A stretch of 64,000 bases of DNA from Chitinophagaceae bacterium (lineage in GTDB: Bacteria > Bacteroidota > Bacteroidia > Chitinophagales > Chitinophagaceae), in NCBI GenBank assembly GCA_023957575.1, contig JAMLGU010000006.1, positions 186,001 through 250,000 on the forward strand. The letters run 5' to 3'. The notes below the pieces were generated by a model. The model was not told where the DNA came from. It ran no database searches and worked only from the letters and a program-made list of their open reading frames with translations. The stretch's first letter is position 1. The number at the start of each line of letters is the position of its first letter. Positions 62,968 to 64,000 of the stretch are shown here, in pieces. Position numbers and translations under genes: made by a program.

Positions 62968-64000
62968 ATGCGTTTATTTTTGATGTTGAGTTTGTTTTGT
63001 TCCTTAAGCGTGTTGGCGCAACCGGCTGCGGAGTTTCGTGGAGTATGGATAGCCACGGTTGTAAATATAGACTGGCCTCCGGCAAATGCGGGTACAGAGG
63101 CGCAAAAGGCCGATTTTATTCGCCAATTAGATATGCACAAACGAAATGGCATGAACGCCATAATCATGCAGGTAAGACCCAGTGGTGATGCATTTTTCCC
63201 TTCTCCCCACGAGCCTTGGAGCCAATGGCTTACCGGAGTGCAGGGTAGGGCGCCTTCGCCTTTTTACGATCCTTTGGCTTTTATGATAGCCGAAACGCAT
63301 AAGAGAGGTATGGAGTTTCATGCATGGCTCAATCCTTATCGTGCCGAGTTTAAGATTGGTCAATCTTCTATCGCATCCGATAACCTGATTCGCAAGCGTC
63401 CGGATTGGTTTGTAACCTATGGCACTACCCGTTACTTCGATCCTGCTAATAAAGAAGTGCAGCAGTTTGTGGTAAATGTAATTGAGGATATAGTGCGTCG
63501 TTATGATGTAGATGCCATACACATGGACGATTATTTTTATCCCTATCCGGTTGGTAATACCCCGTTCCCTGATGAATATACCTACAGAAAATCGGGCAGC
63601 CGATTAAGCAAGGATGATTGGCGGCGTAGTAATGTGGATTCGATTATTAAAGATATTAATATTGCCATAAAAAAAACAAAGCCTTATGTAAAATTCGGTA
63701 TCAGCCCCTTCAGTGTATGGCGAAATCTGAAGGATGACACACAAGGCAGCGACTCCAAAGCGGGCATTACCAATTTCGATAATTTGTATGCCGATATTCT
63801 TTTATGGCTTCGCAAAGGATGGATTGATTATGTAACACCCCAGTTATACAGGGAAATTAATGACCCTTTGATTGCTTATGAAAAATTGGTGGAATGGTGG
63901 TCGGCACATAGTTTTGGTCGTCATGTATATATTGGACACGGAATTTATCGTGCTTATGAAAAAAATGCAAATTGGAAAGACCCCAATCAGCTGCCCAATC
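62968..64000 (+). CDS. GHL10 (DUF187) family glycosyl hydrolase-like protein, 3' truncated by the window end
   Basis: At least 344 residues, running off the right edge. The start at ATG 62968 gives a good signal peptide (MRLFLMLSLFCSLSVLAQ); the ATG at 62959 is too close to the candidate -7 TATTTTTG (62946-62953). The protein begins EFRGVWIATVVNIDWP, then NAIIMQVRPSGDAFF, HAWLNPYRAEF and the acidic DAIHMDDYFYPYP, then KFGISPFSVWRN. These are hallmarks of the GHL10/DUF187 TIM-barrel family, which are predicted glycosidases acting on peptidoglycan or glycans. The C-terminal part is outside the window. Confidence 0.93.
   Translation, partial: MRLFLMLSLFCSLSVLAQPAAEFRGVWIATVVNIDWPPANAGTEAQKADFIRQLDMHKRNGMNAIIMQVRPSGDAFFPSPHEPWSQWLTGVQGRAPSPFYDPLAFMIAETHKRGMEFHAWLNPYRAEFKIGQSSIASDNLIRKRPDWFVTYGTTRYFDPANKEVQQFVVNVIEDIVRRYDVDAIHMDDYFYPYPVGNTPFPDEYTYRKSGSRLSKDDWRRSNVDSIIKDINIAIKKTKPYVKFGISPFSVWRNLKDDTQGSDSKAGITNFDNLYADILLWLRKGWIDYVTPQLYREINDPLIAYEKLVEWWSAHSFGRHVYIGHGIYRAYEKNANWKDPNQLPN

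Overview
The window looks like a chromosome segment of a Bacteroidota bacterium, most likely of the family Chitinophagaceae (inference). Supporting signs are SusC/SusD outer-membrane pairs under an ECF-sigma/FecR switch, many SPII lipoproteins, AT-rich intergenic DNA, promoters with a TAnnTTTG -7 element, and the protein families DUF4843, DUF6814 and PKD-like.

Layout. 0-5 kb: DUF1080 lipoprotein, membrane-anchored EEP hydrolase, cysS, ABC-2 permease. 5-18.3 kb: a minus-strand polysaccharide-utilisation-like locus (sigma factor, FecR, SusC, SusD, DUF4843, PKD-like lipoprotein, esterase lipoprotein, two thioredoxin-fold proteins). 18.5-22.7 kb: OmpA/DUF937 protein, secreted EEP hydrolase, thiL and an inositol monophosphatase. 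22.7-29.7 kb: an accessory island. It holds a 143-bp tandem repeat, a decayed IS66 element with intact ends and a perfect 8-bp target duplication, a small bacteriocin-like locus (double-glycine-type precursor, small membrane proteins, two CPBP-family proteins, the broken end of an ABC exporter), and an array of about 34 copies of a 50-bp repeat. The two repeat families share one core in opposite orientation. 29.7-36.6 kb: TolC and HlyD-type efflux proteins, then an MFS transporter, DUF6814 and acetyl-CoA synthetase.

36.9-47.5 kb: an IS630 element followed by three related cassettes. Each has a Bacteroidota promoter ending in a small start-proximal hairpin, one or two exported proteins (a C10 streptopain-like protease, a 793-residue Cys/His protein, small lipoproteins), a terminator, and a convergent 3' end of an alpha-oxoamine synthase gene. 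Only the third cassette carries the complete synthase, with a TetR regulator upstream. 47.7-51.5 kb: MFS transporter, type II toxin-antitoxin pair, GH130 phosphorylase-like enzyme and peptidase E. 51.5-52.2 kb: repeat-rich DNA. 52.2-56.6 kb: queD and a hexuronate/KDG operon (kdgK, YhcH, eda, ExuT-like transporter). 56.7-64 kb: U32 peptidase family enzyme with an overlapping ferredoxin, HigBA, tRNA-Asn with a duplicated flank, two rhomboids (one apparently inactive), a lipoprotein, a MarR regulator, and a GHL10 hydrolase that runs off the end.

The points most worth following are the bracketed bacteriocin-like island and the triplicated cassettes with covarying 5' hairpins. All functional names come from motif recognition by eye; no database search was run.
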